A DNA stretch of 49,367 nucleotides. Origin: JBBRYW01 sp038253945 (lineage in GTDB: Bacteria; Actinomycetota; Thermoleophilia; Gaiellales; Gaiellaceae). Under the pieces are notes generated by a model, which saw only the letters and a list, made by a program, of their open reading frames with translations, did no database searches and was not told the DNA's origin. A program made the position numbers and the translations under genes. The stretch covers positions 1 to 49,367 of the forward strand of contig JBBSGR010000018.1 of assembly GCA_038253945.1 (NCBI GenBank), given 5' to 3'. Shown here in pieces: positions 15,412 through 23,325 of the stretch; within the stretch, counting starts at the first letter, position 1, and each line of letters opens with the position of its first letter.

Positions 15412-15957
15412 TTAAAACTCCTCGCCCAGGTCCTCTCGGACGAGCCCGAAGAGGATGCCGTCCACCCACCGGCCGTGCCTCCAGTACGCCTTGCGCTTCA
15501 CCCCCTCGCGTACGAAGCCGGCCCGCTCGGCATGCCGGATCGCGCGCTCGTTGAACGCGTAGCACTCGAGCTCCAGCCGGTGCAGGCCGAGCTCGCCCAG
15601 CAGGTGCATCTGCAGGGCCTTCGCAGCGGCGTCGGTGAGCCTGCGCCCCCGGTAGTCCGGGTGGACGGCCAGACCTCCGAGCCGAGCGATCCTGCTCCTT
15701 CGACTCCAGACCTCCCAGCCGAGAGTTCCCGCCCTGGCCCAGGCCCCCTCCGACACCTCGATCACGAAACGCCCGAAGTCCTCCGGCTCCGCGAGCGAGC
15801 GCTCGATCTCCGCGAGAACGCCCGCCTCGTCCCGTGGCCGGACGACCGCCATGAACGGCTCGACCTCGTCGCTTTCCATCAACTCCACGAGAAATGCTGC
15901 GTCGGCCGGCTCGGCCCGACGAAGACGAAGGCCGTCTCCGGCGATCGGCTCGGTCAC
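15412..15957 (-). CDS. GNAT-family N-acetyltransferase
   Basis: Predicted acetyl-CoA-dependent N-acetyltransferase of 181 residues. The fold is seen in LRLRRAEPADAAFLVELMES, the strand before LGGLAVHPDYRGRRLTDAA (acetyl-CoA loop), and LHRLELECYAFNERAIRHAE plus AGFVREGVKRKAYWRHGRW, resembling RimJ/RimL-like and spermidine acetyltransferases. The substrate is unknown. I chose the GTG at 15957, where the domain begins; a tiny upstream ORF ends there with a GTGA overlap. It is in the minus-strand island between purQ and purL. Confidence 0.85.
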   Translation of the reverse strand: MTEPIAGDGLRLRRAEPADAAFLVELMESDEVEPFMAVVRPRDEAGVLAEIERSLAEPEDFGRFVIEVSEGAWARAGTLGWEVWSRRSRIARLGGLAVHPDYRGRRLTDAAAKALQMHLLGELGLHRLELECYAFNERAIRHAERAGFVREGVKRKAYWRHGRWVDGILFGLVREDLGEEF

Positions 15958-16091
15958 CGCGCCCGCGCCTCGAGTTGGCGCCCGAGCCCAAGCCGAGGCA
16001 GGCGAGCAGCTGGACGACCTCGCTGAAGAGATACGAGGCGCGCCCAGACGGCGGCGAGGAACCCGAGCAGCCACGCGTAGCTTCGCGTCAC
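15954..16091 (-). CDS. possible 45-residue membrane peptide
   Basis: GTG at 16091 opens a 45-residue frame, VTRSYAWLLGFLAAVWARLV and an Arg-rich tail, whose TGA overlaps the acetyltransferase GTG as GTGA. The 4-nt overlap matches the coupling style of the window, and the N-terminus could span a membrane. It may be a chance frame. Confidence 0.2.
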   Translation of the reverse strand: MTRSYAWLLGFLAAVWARLVSLQRGRPAARLPRLGLGRQLEARAR

Positions 16092-16142
16092 GATCCTCGA
16101 AGCTACCTACGCATAGGCCCCACCCCCGTCCGGGCCGGCCCC

Positions 16143-16148
16143 TAGACT
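16143..16148 (+). promoter_or_regulatory. -10-like hexamer TAGACT, leaderless start of purL
   Basis: TAGACT, 7 nt, then TTG 16156; no Shine-Dalgarno sequence. It supports the TTG start. Confidence 0.45.
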
Positions 16149-16155
16149 CACCTTC

Positions 16156-18255
16156 TTGACGGAGCTCGCCGAACAGCCGCTCCACCAGGCCCTCGGTCTC
16201 ACCGACACCGAGCACGAGCGGATCTGCGACCTGCTCGAGCGGTCGGCGAACGCATTCGAGCTCGCCGTCTTCTCCCTCCTGTGGTCGGAGCACTGCGCGT
16301 ACAAGCACTCGGCGATCGCGCTTCGGCGCCTACCGAGCGCGGGGGCCTACGTGCTGCAGGGGCCGGGCGAGAACGCCGGCGTCATCGACGTCGGCGAGGG
16401 CCAGGCTGTCGCCTTCAAGGTCGAGAGCCACAATCACCCCTCGGCGGTCGAGCCCTTCCAGGGAGCCGCCACGGGGGTCGGCGGCATCCTGCGCGACATC
16501 GCGGCGATGGGCGCTCGGCCCGTGGCGCTCCTCGACGCGCTTCGCTTCGGGGAGCCCGGGTGGGAGTTCTCGCGCGCGGTCGAGGGCGTCGGGCACTACG
16601 GCAACTCGGTCGGCGTCCCGACGGTGGGCGGCGAGTGCGTCTTCGACCCCGCCTATCGATTCAACCCGCTCGTGAACGCGATGTGCGTCGGCCTGCTCCC
16701 GGTCGACGGCATTCTCCGGGCGAGAGCTACCGCGCGGGGGGCGGCAATCGTCCTCTACGGCGCGACGACCGGGCGCGACGGGATCGGCGGCGCGAGCGTG
16801 CTCGCAAGCCGGGAGCTCGCTGAGGGCGACGACGACCGACGCCCGACGGTGCAGGTCGGCGACCCCTTCACGGGCAACAAGCTGATCGAGGCGAGCTGCG
16901 AGCTCGTCGAGCGGGGGCTCGTCGAGGCGCTGCAGGATCTCGGCGCGGCCGGGCTGGCCTCCGCCCTCGCCGAGCTCGCCGGCGAAGGCGCCGGCATCGA
17001 CGTCGAGCTCGAGCGGGTCCCGCTACGCGAAGCCGGGCTCGAGCCGTGGGAGATCATGGTGTCCGAGAGCCAGGAACGGATGCTCGCGGTGGTCGCGCCC
17101 GAGCGGATCGCCGAGGTGGAGGCCGTGTGCCGCCGTCTCGATCTCGCTTCGGCGCCCATCGGTGAGGTGACCGGAACGGGCCGCCTGCGCTGCTTCTACG
17201 CGGGCGAGCTGGCAGGTGACATCCCGGCCGACTTCCTCACCGGCAAAGCCCCCCGCTACCGGCTCGAGCCGGCCGCTCGACCGCTTGCCCCGCCCGCCGC
17301 GCCGCCCCCCGCGCCGCCCGCCTCCGAGGCCCTGCTCGTCCTGCTGCGCTCGCCCAACATCGCCAGCAAGGCGTGGGTTTACCGTCAGTACGACCACCTC
17401 GTCGGTTCCCGAACCGTTCGGCGTCCCTCGCTCGACGCCGCCGTCCTGCGGTTGCGCCCGTCGCTCCGTGGCCTGGCCGTCGCCCTCGACGGCTGCGGAC
17501 GACTGTGCAGGCTCGATCCACGTACCGGCGGAGCCGCGGTCGTCGTCGAGGCGGCCCGCAACGTTGCCTGCGCCGGAGGCCGACCGCTCGCCGTCACCGA
17601 CTGCCTGAACTTCGGCAACCCCGAGAAGCCCGAGATCGCATGGGAGCTGGTCGAGACGATCGAGGGAATGGCGCTCGCCTGCGAGGCGCTCGGGATTCCG
17701 GTCGTGTCCGGCAACGTCTCCCTCTACAACGAGACGGACGGCACGCCGATCCACCCAACGCCGGTCGTCGGCTGTGTCGGGCTCGTCGAGGACGTTCGCA
17801 GGGTGCCTGCCCGCTGGCGCGAGGGCGACGTCGTGCTCCTCGCAGGGGCTCCGACACTCGCGTTCGACGGCTCCGAGTACCAGGCCGTCTTCGGCGAGCC
17901 GGGCGGTCGGCCCCCACGCCTCGACCTGGAGGCCGAAGCGAGCCTGATCGACTTCCTCTGGCAGACCGCGCCGCTCCTCACCCTGGCCCACGACGTCTCG
18001 CTCGGCGGCCTCGGAGCCTGCCTCGCTCAGGCGGCGGCCGTCAGCGGCGTGGGTGCCCGACTCGAGCTGCCGGACGATCCGCTCGCGCTCTTCGGCGAGG
18101 GAGGCGGACAGGTCGTCCTTGCGTGCGCGCCCGACGACCTGAATCGCGTCAGCGCAAACGCCCGAATAGGGATACGCCGCCTCGGCTTCGTCGGCGGCGA
18201 GCGGATCTGCGGCCTCGCCCTCGACGAGGTGCGCCGCGCGTGGGAGAGAGCCTGA
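16156..18255 (+). CDS. purL: phosphoribosylformylglycinamidine synthase subunit PurL (small type)
   Basis: ATP-dependent synthetase subunit of FGAM synthase, working with PurS and PurQ. The 699-residue product has SLLWSEHCAYKHSAIALR, KVESHNHPSAVEPFQGAATG, VGGECVFDPAY, the second-half DCLNFGNPEKPEI and VSGNVSLYNET. A Pro/Ala-rich linker (about residues 374-391) separates the halves. The TTG start is supported by the leaderless hexamer and by alignment to usual N-termini. Its TGA shares one base with the purF ATG. Confidence 0.95.
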   Translation: MTELAEQPLHQALGLTDTEHERICDLLERSANAFELAVFSLLWSEHCAYKHSAIALRRLPSAGAYVLQGPGENAGVIDVGEGQAVAFKVESHNHPSAVEPFQGAATGVGGILRDIAAMGARPVALLDALRFGEPGWEFSRAVEGVGHYGNSVGVPTVGGECVFDPAYRFNPLVNAMCVGLLPVDGILRARATARGAAIVLYGATTGRDGIGGASVLASRELAEGDDDRRPTVQVGDPFTGNKLIEASCELVERGLVEALQDLGAAGLASALAELAGEGAGIDVELERVPLREAGLEPWEIMVSESQERMLAVVAPERIAEVEAVCRRLDLASAPIGEVTGTGRLRCFYAGELAGDIPADFLTGKAPRYRLEPAARPLAPPAAPPPAPPASEALLVLLRSPNIASKAWVYRQYDHLVGSRTVRRPSLDAAVLRLRPSLRGLAVALDGCGRLCRLDPRTGGAAVVVEAARNVACAGGRPLAVTDCLNFGNPEKPEIAWELVETIEGMALACEALGIPVVSGNVSLYNETDGTPIHPTPVVGCVGLVEDVRRVPARWREGDVVLLAGAPTLAFDGSEYQAVFGEPGGRPPRLDLEAEASLIDFLWQTAPLLTLAHDVSLGGLGACLAQAAAVSGVGARLELPDDPLALFGEGGGQVVLACAPDDLNRVSANARIGIRRLGFVGGERICGLALDEVRRAWERA

Positions 18256-19640
18256 TGTGCGGCGTCTTCGGCGTTCTCTCCGCCGAGCGCGACGTGGCGC
18301 GACTCGCCTACTTCGGCCTCTTCGCGCTGCAGCACCGAGGCCAGGAGTCGGCCGGCATCGCGGTCTCCGACGGCGGCCGAATCACAGTCCTGCGCGAGAT
18401 GGGCCTCGTGGCGCAGGTGTTCTCCGAGGAGAAGCTGCGCGGGCTCCGCGGCGAGGCGGCGATTGGCCACACGCGGTACTCGACGACGGGGGCCAGCAAG
18501 TGGTCGAATGCTCAGCCGCTCGTCCAGCGCGGGCCTGCACGAACCGTGGCCCTGGCTCACAACGGCAACCTCACGAACACTGCGGCGCTCCGGGACGAGC
18601 TGCGAGCTCAGGGAGCCGCGCTGAAAGCCACGTCCGACACGGAGGTGATCGGAGCGCTGCTGGCCCGCCACCCGGAATCGCTCGTGGAGGCCGCGGCCGC
18701 CGTAATGGCGCGGCTCGAGGGCGCGTTCTCGGTCGTCGCGCTCGCCGAGGGGAAGCTCGTCGCGTTTCGCGACGCTCACGGCTTTCGCCCGCTCTGCGTG
18801 GGACGGCTTGCGGACGACTGGGTCGTGGCGTCCGAGTCGTGCTCGCTGGACCTGGTCGGCGCGACCTTCGTGCGCGAGCTCGAGCCCGGCGAGCTCCTGA
18901 TCGTGGGCGAGCATGACTATGTGTCGCGCCAGGTCTCCGCCGGCGAGCGGCGTGCACATTGCATCTTCGAGCTGATCTACCTCGCGCGGCCGGATTCGCA
19001 GCTGGCCGGGATCGAGGTGCACGGAGCGCGAGTCCGGATGGGCGAGCGGCTTGCCGCGGAGGCGCCGGCCGAAGCGGACATGGTGATCGCGGTGCCCGAC
19101 TCCGGCACACCGGCCGCGGTCGGGTACGCCCGCGCGTCCGGAATTCCGTTCAACGAGGGCCTGATCAAGAACCGCTACGTGGCGAGGACGTTCATCCAGC
19201 CCGACCAGGCGCTGCGCGAGCAGGGTATCCGCCTCAAGTTCAACCCCCTCGGAGAGGTCGCCGGCCGCCGGGTCGTCGTGGTGGACGATTCGATCGTCCG
19301 AGGCTCCACCATGCGCCAGATCGTCGAGATCCTGTTCGACTCGGGGGCCACGGAGGTCCATGTCCGGATCTCGTCGCCTCCCATCGTGTCGCCGTGCTTC
19401 TACGGGGTCGACATGGCGCAACGAGCGGACCTCGTCGCGGCTGACCGCTCACGGGCCGAAGTCGCCGCGCAGCTGCGGGCCACCTCGCTCGCATACCTCT
19501 CCCTGGCAGGCCTTCAGGCTGCGACGAAGCTCCCTGCCTCCTCGTTCTGCCGCGGCTGCTTGACCGGCACCTATCCGACGTCCGTGCCCGCCGACAGCAT
19601 GCGCGCCAAGCTTCGCTTCGAGCCCGCTGTCGCCGTCTGA
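18255..19640 (+). CDS. purF: amidophosphoribosyltransferase
   Basis: First committed enzyme of purine synthesis, making phosphoribosylamine from PRPP and glutamine. From the ATG at 18255 the product is 461 residues. C2 in MCGVFGVLS is the glutaminase nucleophile and there is no propeptide. FALQHRGQESAGI, VPDSGTPAAVGYA and the PRPP motif VVVVDDSIVRGST are clear. Cysteines in AHCIFELIYLA, SPCFYGVDM and FCRGCLTGTYP match the Fe-S ligands of the Bacillus-type enzyme. The same frame is open far upstream inside purL, but only this ATG gives a working N-terminus. Confidence 0.96.
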   Translation: MCGVFGVLSAERDVARLAYFGLFALQHRGQESAGIAVSDGGRITVLREMGLVAQVFSEEKLRGLRGEAAIGHTRYSTTGASKWSNAQPLVQRGPARTVALAHNGNLTNTAALRDELRAQGAALKATSDTEVIGALLARHPESLVEAAAAVMARLEGAFSVVALAEGKLVAFRDAHGFRPLCVGRLADDWVVASESCSLDLVGATFVRELEPGELLIVGEHDYVSRQVSAGERRAHCIFELIYLARPDSQLAGIEVHGARVRMGERLAAEAPAEADMVIAVPDSGTPAAVGYARASGIPFNEGLIKNRYVARTFIQPDQALREQGIRLKFNPLGEVAGRRVVVVDDSIVRGSTMRQIVEILFDSGATEVHVRISSPPIVSPCFYGVDMAQRADLVAADRSRAEVAAQLRATSLAYLSLAGLQAATKLPASSFCRGCLTGTYPTSVPADSMRAKLRFEPAVAV

Positions 19641-19642
19641 CC

Positions 19643-19678
19643 GCGACGGCTCGGCGGGTCGACCCGCCGAGCCGTCGC
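19643..19678 (+). terminator. 18-bp perfect inverted repeat after purF
   Basis: GCGACGGCTCGGCGGGTC (19643-19660) is immediately followed by its exact reverse complement (19661-19678). It lies 3 nt after the purF stop and between converging genes. On the plus strand it is followed by CAAAAAACG rather than a U-run, so termination would rest on the very stable stem. It can fold on either strand. Confidence 0.65.
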
Positions 19679-19687
19679 CAAAAAACG

Positions 19688-19981
19688 TCAGCGCACGTTG
19701 CCCATCGGCTCCTGCTCACGCTCGTAGACACGCCCCGCCTTCGCGATACCGCGGCTGATCAGGTAGGCGAACGTAAGCGCGACCGTCCACGTCCCGAAGG
19801 CACTCGCGCCCACCTCGTCGCTCAGGATCCAGATCAGCGCGAGCACGATCCAGATCAGGAGCCAGATCAGAAGCTCCGAGTTCAGCGGGATCGGCAGGCT
19901 CGACATGCTCGGGCGCCTGCCCGCGTAACCGCCTAGCCCCCCGCGGTCGCCGGGGGCGGGATCGGTTGGTGTGGTCGCCAT
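19688..19981 (-). CDS. small two-helix membrane protein of unknown function
   Basis: A 97-residue protein from the ATG at 19981, which has an AAAGGAG site 7 nt upstream. After a Pro/Gly-rich N-terminus there are two hydrophobic segments, about LLIWLLIWIVLALIWIL and FGTWTVALTFAYLISRGI, then a charged tail with KAGRVYEREQE. Resembles small actinobacterial membrane proteins without known function. It converges with purF. Confidence 0.65.
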   Translation of the reverse strand: MATTPTDPAPGDRGGLGGYAGRRPSMSSLPIPLNSELLIWLLIWIVLALIWILSDEVGASAFGTWTVALTFAYLISRGIAKAGRVYEREQEPMGNVR

Positions 19982-20047
19982 TGAATCTCCTTTCGCATCA
20001 GACCACTGAACCGCCACCACGGCGATTCTGACATCGCCGTCGGCGCG

Positions 20048-20102
20048 GCAGGAAGTCTCCGCGCCCGCCTCGCAGATTCAGCGTGCCGCGGAGACTTCCT
20101 GC
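20048..20102. repeat. 16-bp perfect inverted repeat in the purM upstream region
   Basis: GCAGGAAGTCTCCGCG (20048-20063) and CGCGGAGACTTCCTGC (20087-20102) are exact complements with a 23-nt loop. It lies in the 325-base gap between the gene starting at 19981 (minus) and purM (plus). It could be a terminator of a small RNA, a leader structure for the minus-strand gene, or a protein site. Confidence 0.6.
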
Positions 20103-20131
20103 ACACCGGTCTTCAGCTGCCGGTGCGTGAA

Positions 20132-20171
20132 CAAGTCGGTGAGAGCTCGCAGCCGCCGTCGCCCCGACTTG
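20132..20171. repeat. 8-bp inverted repeat upstream of purM
   Basis: CAAGTCGG (20132-20139) and CCGACTTG (20164-20171), 24 nt apart, form a second possible hairpin 30 nt after the first. Confidence 0.4.
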
Positions 20172-20193
20172 CGAGAAGGCTCGACCAACGCGT

Positions 20194-20227
20194 TCGACCT
20201 TCACTCCTGATCGACCTTCAATCCTGA
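20194..20227 (+). repeat. 17-bp tandem direct repeat upstream of purM
   Basis: TCGACCTTCACTCCTGA (20194-20210) is followed directly by TCGACCTTCAATCCTGA (20211-20227), one mismatch. It lies about 70 bases before the predicted purM -10 element and could be a tandem operator. Confidence 0.5.
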
Positions 20228-20294
20228 GCTCCGATCACGCACCGACGCCCGGCGGTACCCCGAGACGATCGGCAGGAACGTCGGGCCCTCGCTC

Positions 20295-20300
20295 TAGACT
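20295..20300 (+). promoter_or_regulatory. -10-like hexamer TAGACT, leaderless start of purM
   Basis: TAGACT, 6 nt, then GTG 20307; identical hexamer to that of purL and no Shine-Dalgarno. Confidence 0.45.
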
Positions 20301-20306
20301 CAACCA

Positions 20307-21266
20307 GTGGGGTCGAACTCGCTGACCTACGCGGCCGCCGGTGTCTCGCTGGCGAAGGCAGGCGCCATCGTCGACCGCCTGCGGCCGGCGCTCGATCGCG
20401 CCACGACGGGCGGCGTCGTCGGCTCGCCGGGCGGCTTCGCGGGCCTGTACTCACTCGACGACGGCCGGCTCCTCGCCGCCTCCACCGACGGCGTCGGCTC
20501 CAAGCTCACGCTGGCGCGCCGGGCAGGCCGGCTGCGGAACGCGGGAGCCGACCTCGCCGCTCACTGCATCAACGACGTCGCGACCACGGGGGCGGAGCCG
20601 CTCTTCATGCTCGACTATGTCGCTGCGTCGACCATCGATCTCGACGAGGTCGCCGAGCTCGTCGCCGGCGTGGCCGATGTGTGCCAGGCTGCGGGCTGCG
20701 CGCTGATCGGGGGCGAGACCGCCGAGCTTCCCGGGATCTACCGGGAGAACGAGCTCGATTTCGCCGGCACCTGCGTCGGGCTCGTGGAGCGCGAGCGCCT
20801 GATCGACGGGACGCGCTGCGCCCCCGGCGACGTCGTGGTGGGCCTGCCGTCGTCGGGACTGCATGCAAACGGGTTCTCGCTCGTTCGCCGGATCCTGGCC
20901 GGGGACGCGCCGGACGCGCGCGACACCGGCCTCCTGCTCGCCCCCACGCGCCTGTATCTGCACGAGATCCGGACGCTCCGCGCTCACGCGGACGTGCGCG
21001 CGCTTGCGCACGTTACGGGAGGCGGTATCGCCGGCAACCTCGCGCGCGTGCTCCCCCCGGGCGTGGGCGCTCGCATCGACGCTGCAGCCTGGAAGCGCCC
21101 GCCCGTGTTCGCCTGGCTGGACGAGCGCGGCGTCGCCGAGGAGGAGCAGCGACGGGTCTTCAACCTCGGAATCGGCTACTGCGCAATTCTGCCGCAGGCC
21201 GATGCACGCGACGCGCTCGTGATCGGACGGGTCGAGGAGGGTCTCGAAGGCGTGGTCTGGGCGTGA
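20307..21266 (+). CDS. purM: phosphoribosylformylglycinamidine cyclo-ligase (AIR synthetase)
   Basis: ATP-dependent ring closure of FGAM to AIR. The 319-residue product has LTYAAAGVSLAKAGAIVDRL, ASTDGVGSKLTLA, HCINDVATTGAEPLFMLDY, LIGGETAELPGIY and HVTGGGIAGNLARVLP. It is somewhat short at the C-terminus compared with 340-350 residues elsewhere. It is the first gene of purM-purN-purH and ends in a GTGA overlap with purN. Confidence 0.96.
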   Translation: MGSNSLTYAAAGVSLAKAGAIVDRLRPALDRATTGGVVGSPGGFAGLYSLDDGRLLAASTDGVGSKLTLARRAGRLRNAGADLAAHCINDVATTGAEPLFMLDYVAASTIDLDEVAELVAGVADVCQAAGCALIGGETAELPGIYRENELDFAGTCVGLVERERLIDGTRCAPGDVVVGLPSSGLHANGFSLVRRILAGDAPDARDTGLLLAPTRLYLHEIRTLRAHADVRALAHVTGGGIAGNLARVLPPGVGARIDAAAWKRPPVFAWLDERGVAEEEQRRVFNLGIGYCAILPQADARDALVIGRVEEGLEGVVWA

Positions 21267-21817
21267 TCGGCGTGCTCGCCAGCGGCGAGGGCACCAACCT
21301 TCAAGCTCTACTCGACGCTGAGCTACCCGTCGTTGCAGTCGCCTCCGACCGGCGCGGCGCGGCTGCCCTCGAGCGAGCCAGCGCGCGCGGCGTAGCGAGC
21401 TCGGCGTTCGCGGCAGATGCGTTTCCAGACCGAAGTGAGCGCGACGGCGCCATGGCCGACTGGCTGCAGGCGAGAGGTGTACAGCTCGTGGTCCTGGCCG
21501 GCTACATGCGGCTGCTGACGCCCAATTTCCTCGACCGCTTCGCGGGCCGCGTCGTCAACGTCCACCCCTCCCTCCTGCCTGCGTTCCCCGGGCTGCATGC
21601 GGTCGAGCGCGCGCTCGCCGCCGGCGTCGGGGTGACCGGGGCAACGGTCCACCTCGTGGACGAGGGCGTCGACACCGGGCCGATCCTGCTGCAGGAGCGC
21701 GTTGCGGTTCTGCCCGGCGACACGCCGCTTCGTCTGCATCGGCGCATCAAACGGATCGAGCACCGCCTGCTCCCGGACGCGGTCCGCACCCTTCTCGACG
21801 AGCGGAAGGCCGCTTGA
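21263..21817 (+). CDS. purN: phosphoribosylglycinamide formyltransferase
   Basis: Transfers formyl from 10-formyl-tetrahydrofolate to GAR. From GTG 21263 the product is 184 residues: VIGVLASGEGTNLQALLDA, catalytic N and H in VVNVHPSLLPAFPG, and the Asp in TVHLVDEGVDTGPI. Start and end are both 4-nt overlaps (GTGA with purM, TTGA with purH), implying coupled translation of the three genes. Confidence 0.96.
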   Translation: MIGVLASGEGTNLQALLDAELPVVAVASDRRGAAALERASARGVASSAFAADAFPDRSERDGAMADWLQARGVQLVVLAGYMRLLTPNFLDRFAGRVVNVHPSLLPAFPGLHAVERALAAGVGVTGATVHLVDEGVDTGPILLQERVAVLPGDTPLRLHRRIKRIEHRLLPDAVRTLLDERKAA

Positions 21818-23325
21818 GAGCGCTGCTCTCCGTCTACGACAAGCGCGGCCTCGACGAGCTCGCGCGCGGCCTCGACGAGCTCGGAGCCGAGCTCGTCGCG
21901 AGCGGCGGCACCGCGGCCCATCTGGAGGGGATGGCGCTGCCGGTGAGCCGCGTCGAGGATCTGACCGAGGTGCCCGAGCTCCTCGGCGGCCGAGTCAAGA
22001 CCCTTCACCCGCGCGTGCACGCGGGGATCCTTGCGAGGCGCGACCGCTCGGAGGATCTCGCCTCGCTCGAGGAGCACAAGGTCCCGCCCTTCGACCTCGT
22101 TTGCGTCAACCTGTATCCGTTCGCCCAGGCGGCAGCCACCTCTACGGTCACGCGCGAAGACCTCCTCGAGCTGATCGACATCGGGGGATCCGCCCTGCTG
22201 CGAGCGGCCGCCAAGAACCACGCGCACGTCGGTGCCGTCTGCAGGCCCGAGCGCTACAGCGACGTGCTCGGCGAGCTGCGCGAGACGGGCTCGCTCTCGG
22301 CGGAGACGCGCCGAAGTCTGGCCGCCGAGGCATTCGCGACGACAGCGGCCTACGACGCCGAGATCGCTCGCTGGTTCTCCCGGGAGGAGCGCTTGCCCAA
22401 CCAGCTCACGCTCGCACTCGTCAAGGAGCGAGACCTCGCCTACGGCGAGAACCCGCACCAGCGAGCGGCGTTCTACGTCGAGCGCGGCGCGTCCGCGCAC
22501 GTGCTGTCGGGGGTCGAGCAGCTGCACGGCCGGGAGCTCTCGGCCACGAACGTCCTCGATCTCTCGACCGCTCGGCTCCTGCTCGCCGACCTCGGCGAGG
22601 AGCCTGCCTGCGTGATCGTGAAGCACGTCAACCCGTGCGGTGTTGCCGTGGCGCCGACGATCGAGGAGGCCTACGAGCGCGCGCTCGCCTGCGATCCGGT
22701 GTCGGCGTTCGGCATGGTGTGCGCGCTCAACCGGCCGGTCGGCGCGGAGCTCGGACTAGCCTTGGCCGAGCGGCTCGTGGACGTGCTGCTCGCCCCCGCC
22801 TACGACGAGCCGGCACGCGACACGCTGACGGCGAAGCCGGGCACGCGGCTTCTGGCGGGAGGAGACCAGCTCGCGGACGACCTCGACCTCAAGCGCGTGC
22901 CGGGCGGCCTCGTCGTCCAGGAGCCAGACAGTACCCGGGACGACGCGTTCTCGACCGGCCCGAGCGACGCACACCGGGCCGATCTGCTCCTCGCCTGGCG
23001 GGTGTGCAGGCACGTGACGTCGAACGCGATCGTGCTCGCGAAGGACGGCCGCACGCTGGGGATCGGCGCCGGCCAGGTGAGCCGCGTCGACGCCGTCCGG
23101 ATCGCGGTCGACAAGGCCCGGCGCCACGGCCACGACCTCCACGGCGCCGTGCTGGCCTCCGACGGCTTCTTCCCCTTCCCGGACGGGCCTCAGCTTGCGC
23201 TCGACGCGGGCATCGAGGCGCTCGTCCAGCCGGGCGGCTCGAAGCGCGACGCGGAGGTCGTGGCCGCGGTCGAGGCCGCCGGCGCCGCCATGATCCTCAC
23301 CGGCGTGCGCCACTTCCGGCACTAG
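21814..23325 (+). CDS. purH: bifunctional AICAR transformylase/IMP cyclohydrolase
   Basis: Last two steps to IMP. The 503-residue product has the N-terminal cyclohydrolase domain (ALLSVYDKRGLDELARGL, GGRVKTLHPRVHAGIL) and the C-terminal transformylase domain (KERDLAYGENPHQRAAFY, KHVNPCGVA, TSNAIVLAKDGRTLGIGAGQ). The TTG start overlaps purN. Its 3' end overlaps the converging anti-sigma-like gene by 29 nt. Confidence 0.95.
   Translation: MRALLSVYDKRGLDELARGLDELGAELVASGGTAAHLEGMALPVSRVEDLTEVPELLGGRVKTLHPRVHAGILARRDRSEDLASLEEHKVPPFDLVCVNLYPFAQAAATSTVTREDLLELIDIGGSALLRAAAKNHAHVGAVCRPERYSDVLGELRETGSLSAETRRSLAAEAFATTAAYDAEIARWFSREERLPNQLTLALVKERDLAYGENPHQRAAFYVERGASAHVLSGVEQLHGRELSATNVLDLSTARLLLADLGEEPACVIVKHVNPCGVAVAPTIEEAYERALACDPVSAFGMVCALNRPVGAELGLALAERLVDVLLAPAYDEPARDTLTAKPGTRLLAGGDQLADDLDLKRVPGGLVVQEPDSTRDDAFSTGPSDAHRADLLLAWRVCRHVTSNAIVLAKDGRTLGIGAGQVSRVDAVRIAVDKARRHGHDLHGAVLASDGFFPFPDGPQLALDAGIEALVQPGGSKRDAEVVAAVEAAGAAMILTGVRHFRH

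Noticed and set aside
17373..18254. upstream extension of the purF frame inside purL
   Set aside because: Arg/Pro-rich shadow sequence; PurF needs its nucleophile Cys right after the start Met, which fixes the start at 18255.
19998..20204. 68-residue minus-strand open frame upstream of the small membrane protein gene
   Set aside because: It runs through the inverted repeats, has no ribosome-binding site and has a random, Arg-rich composition.
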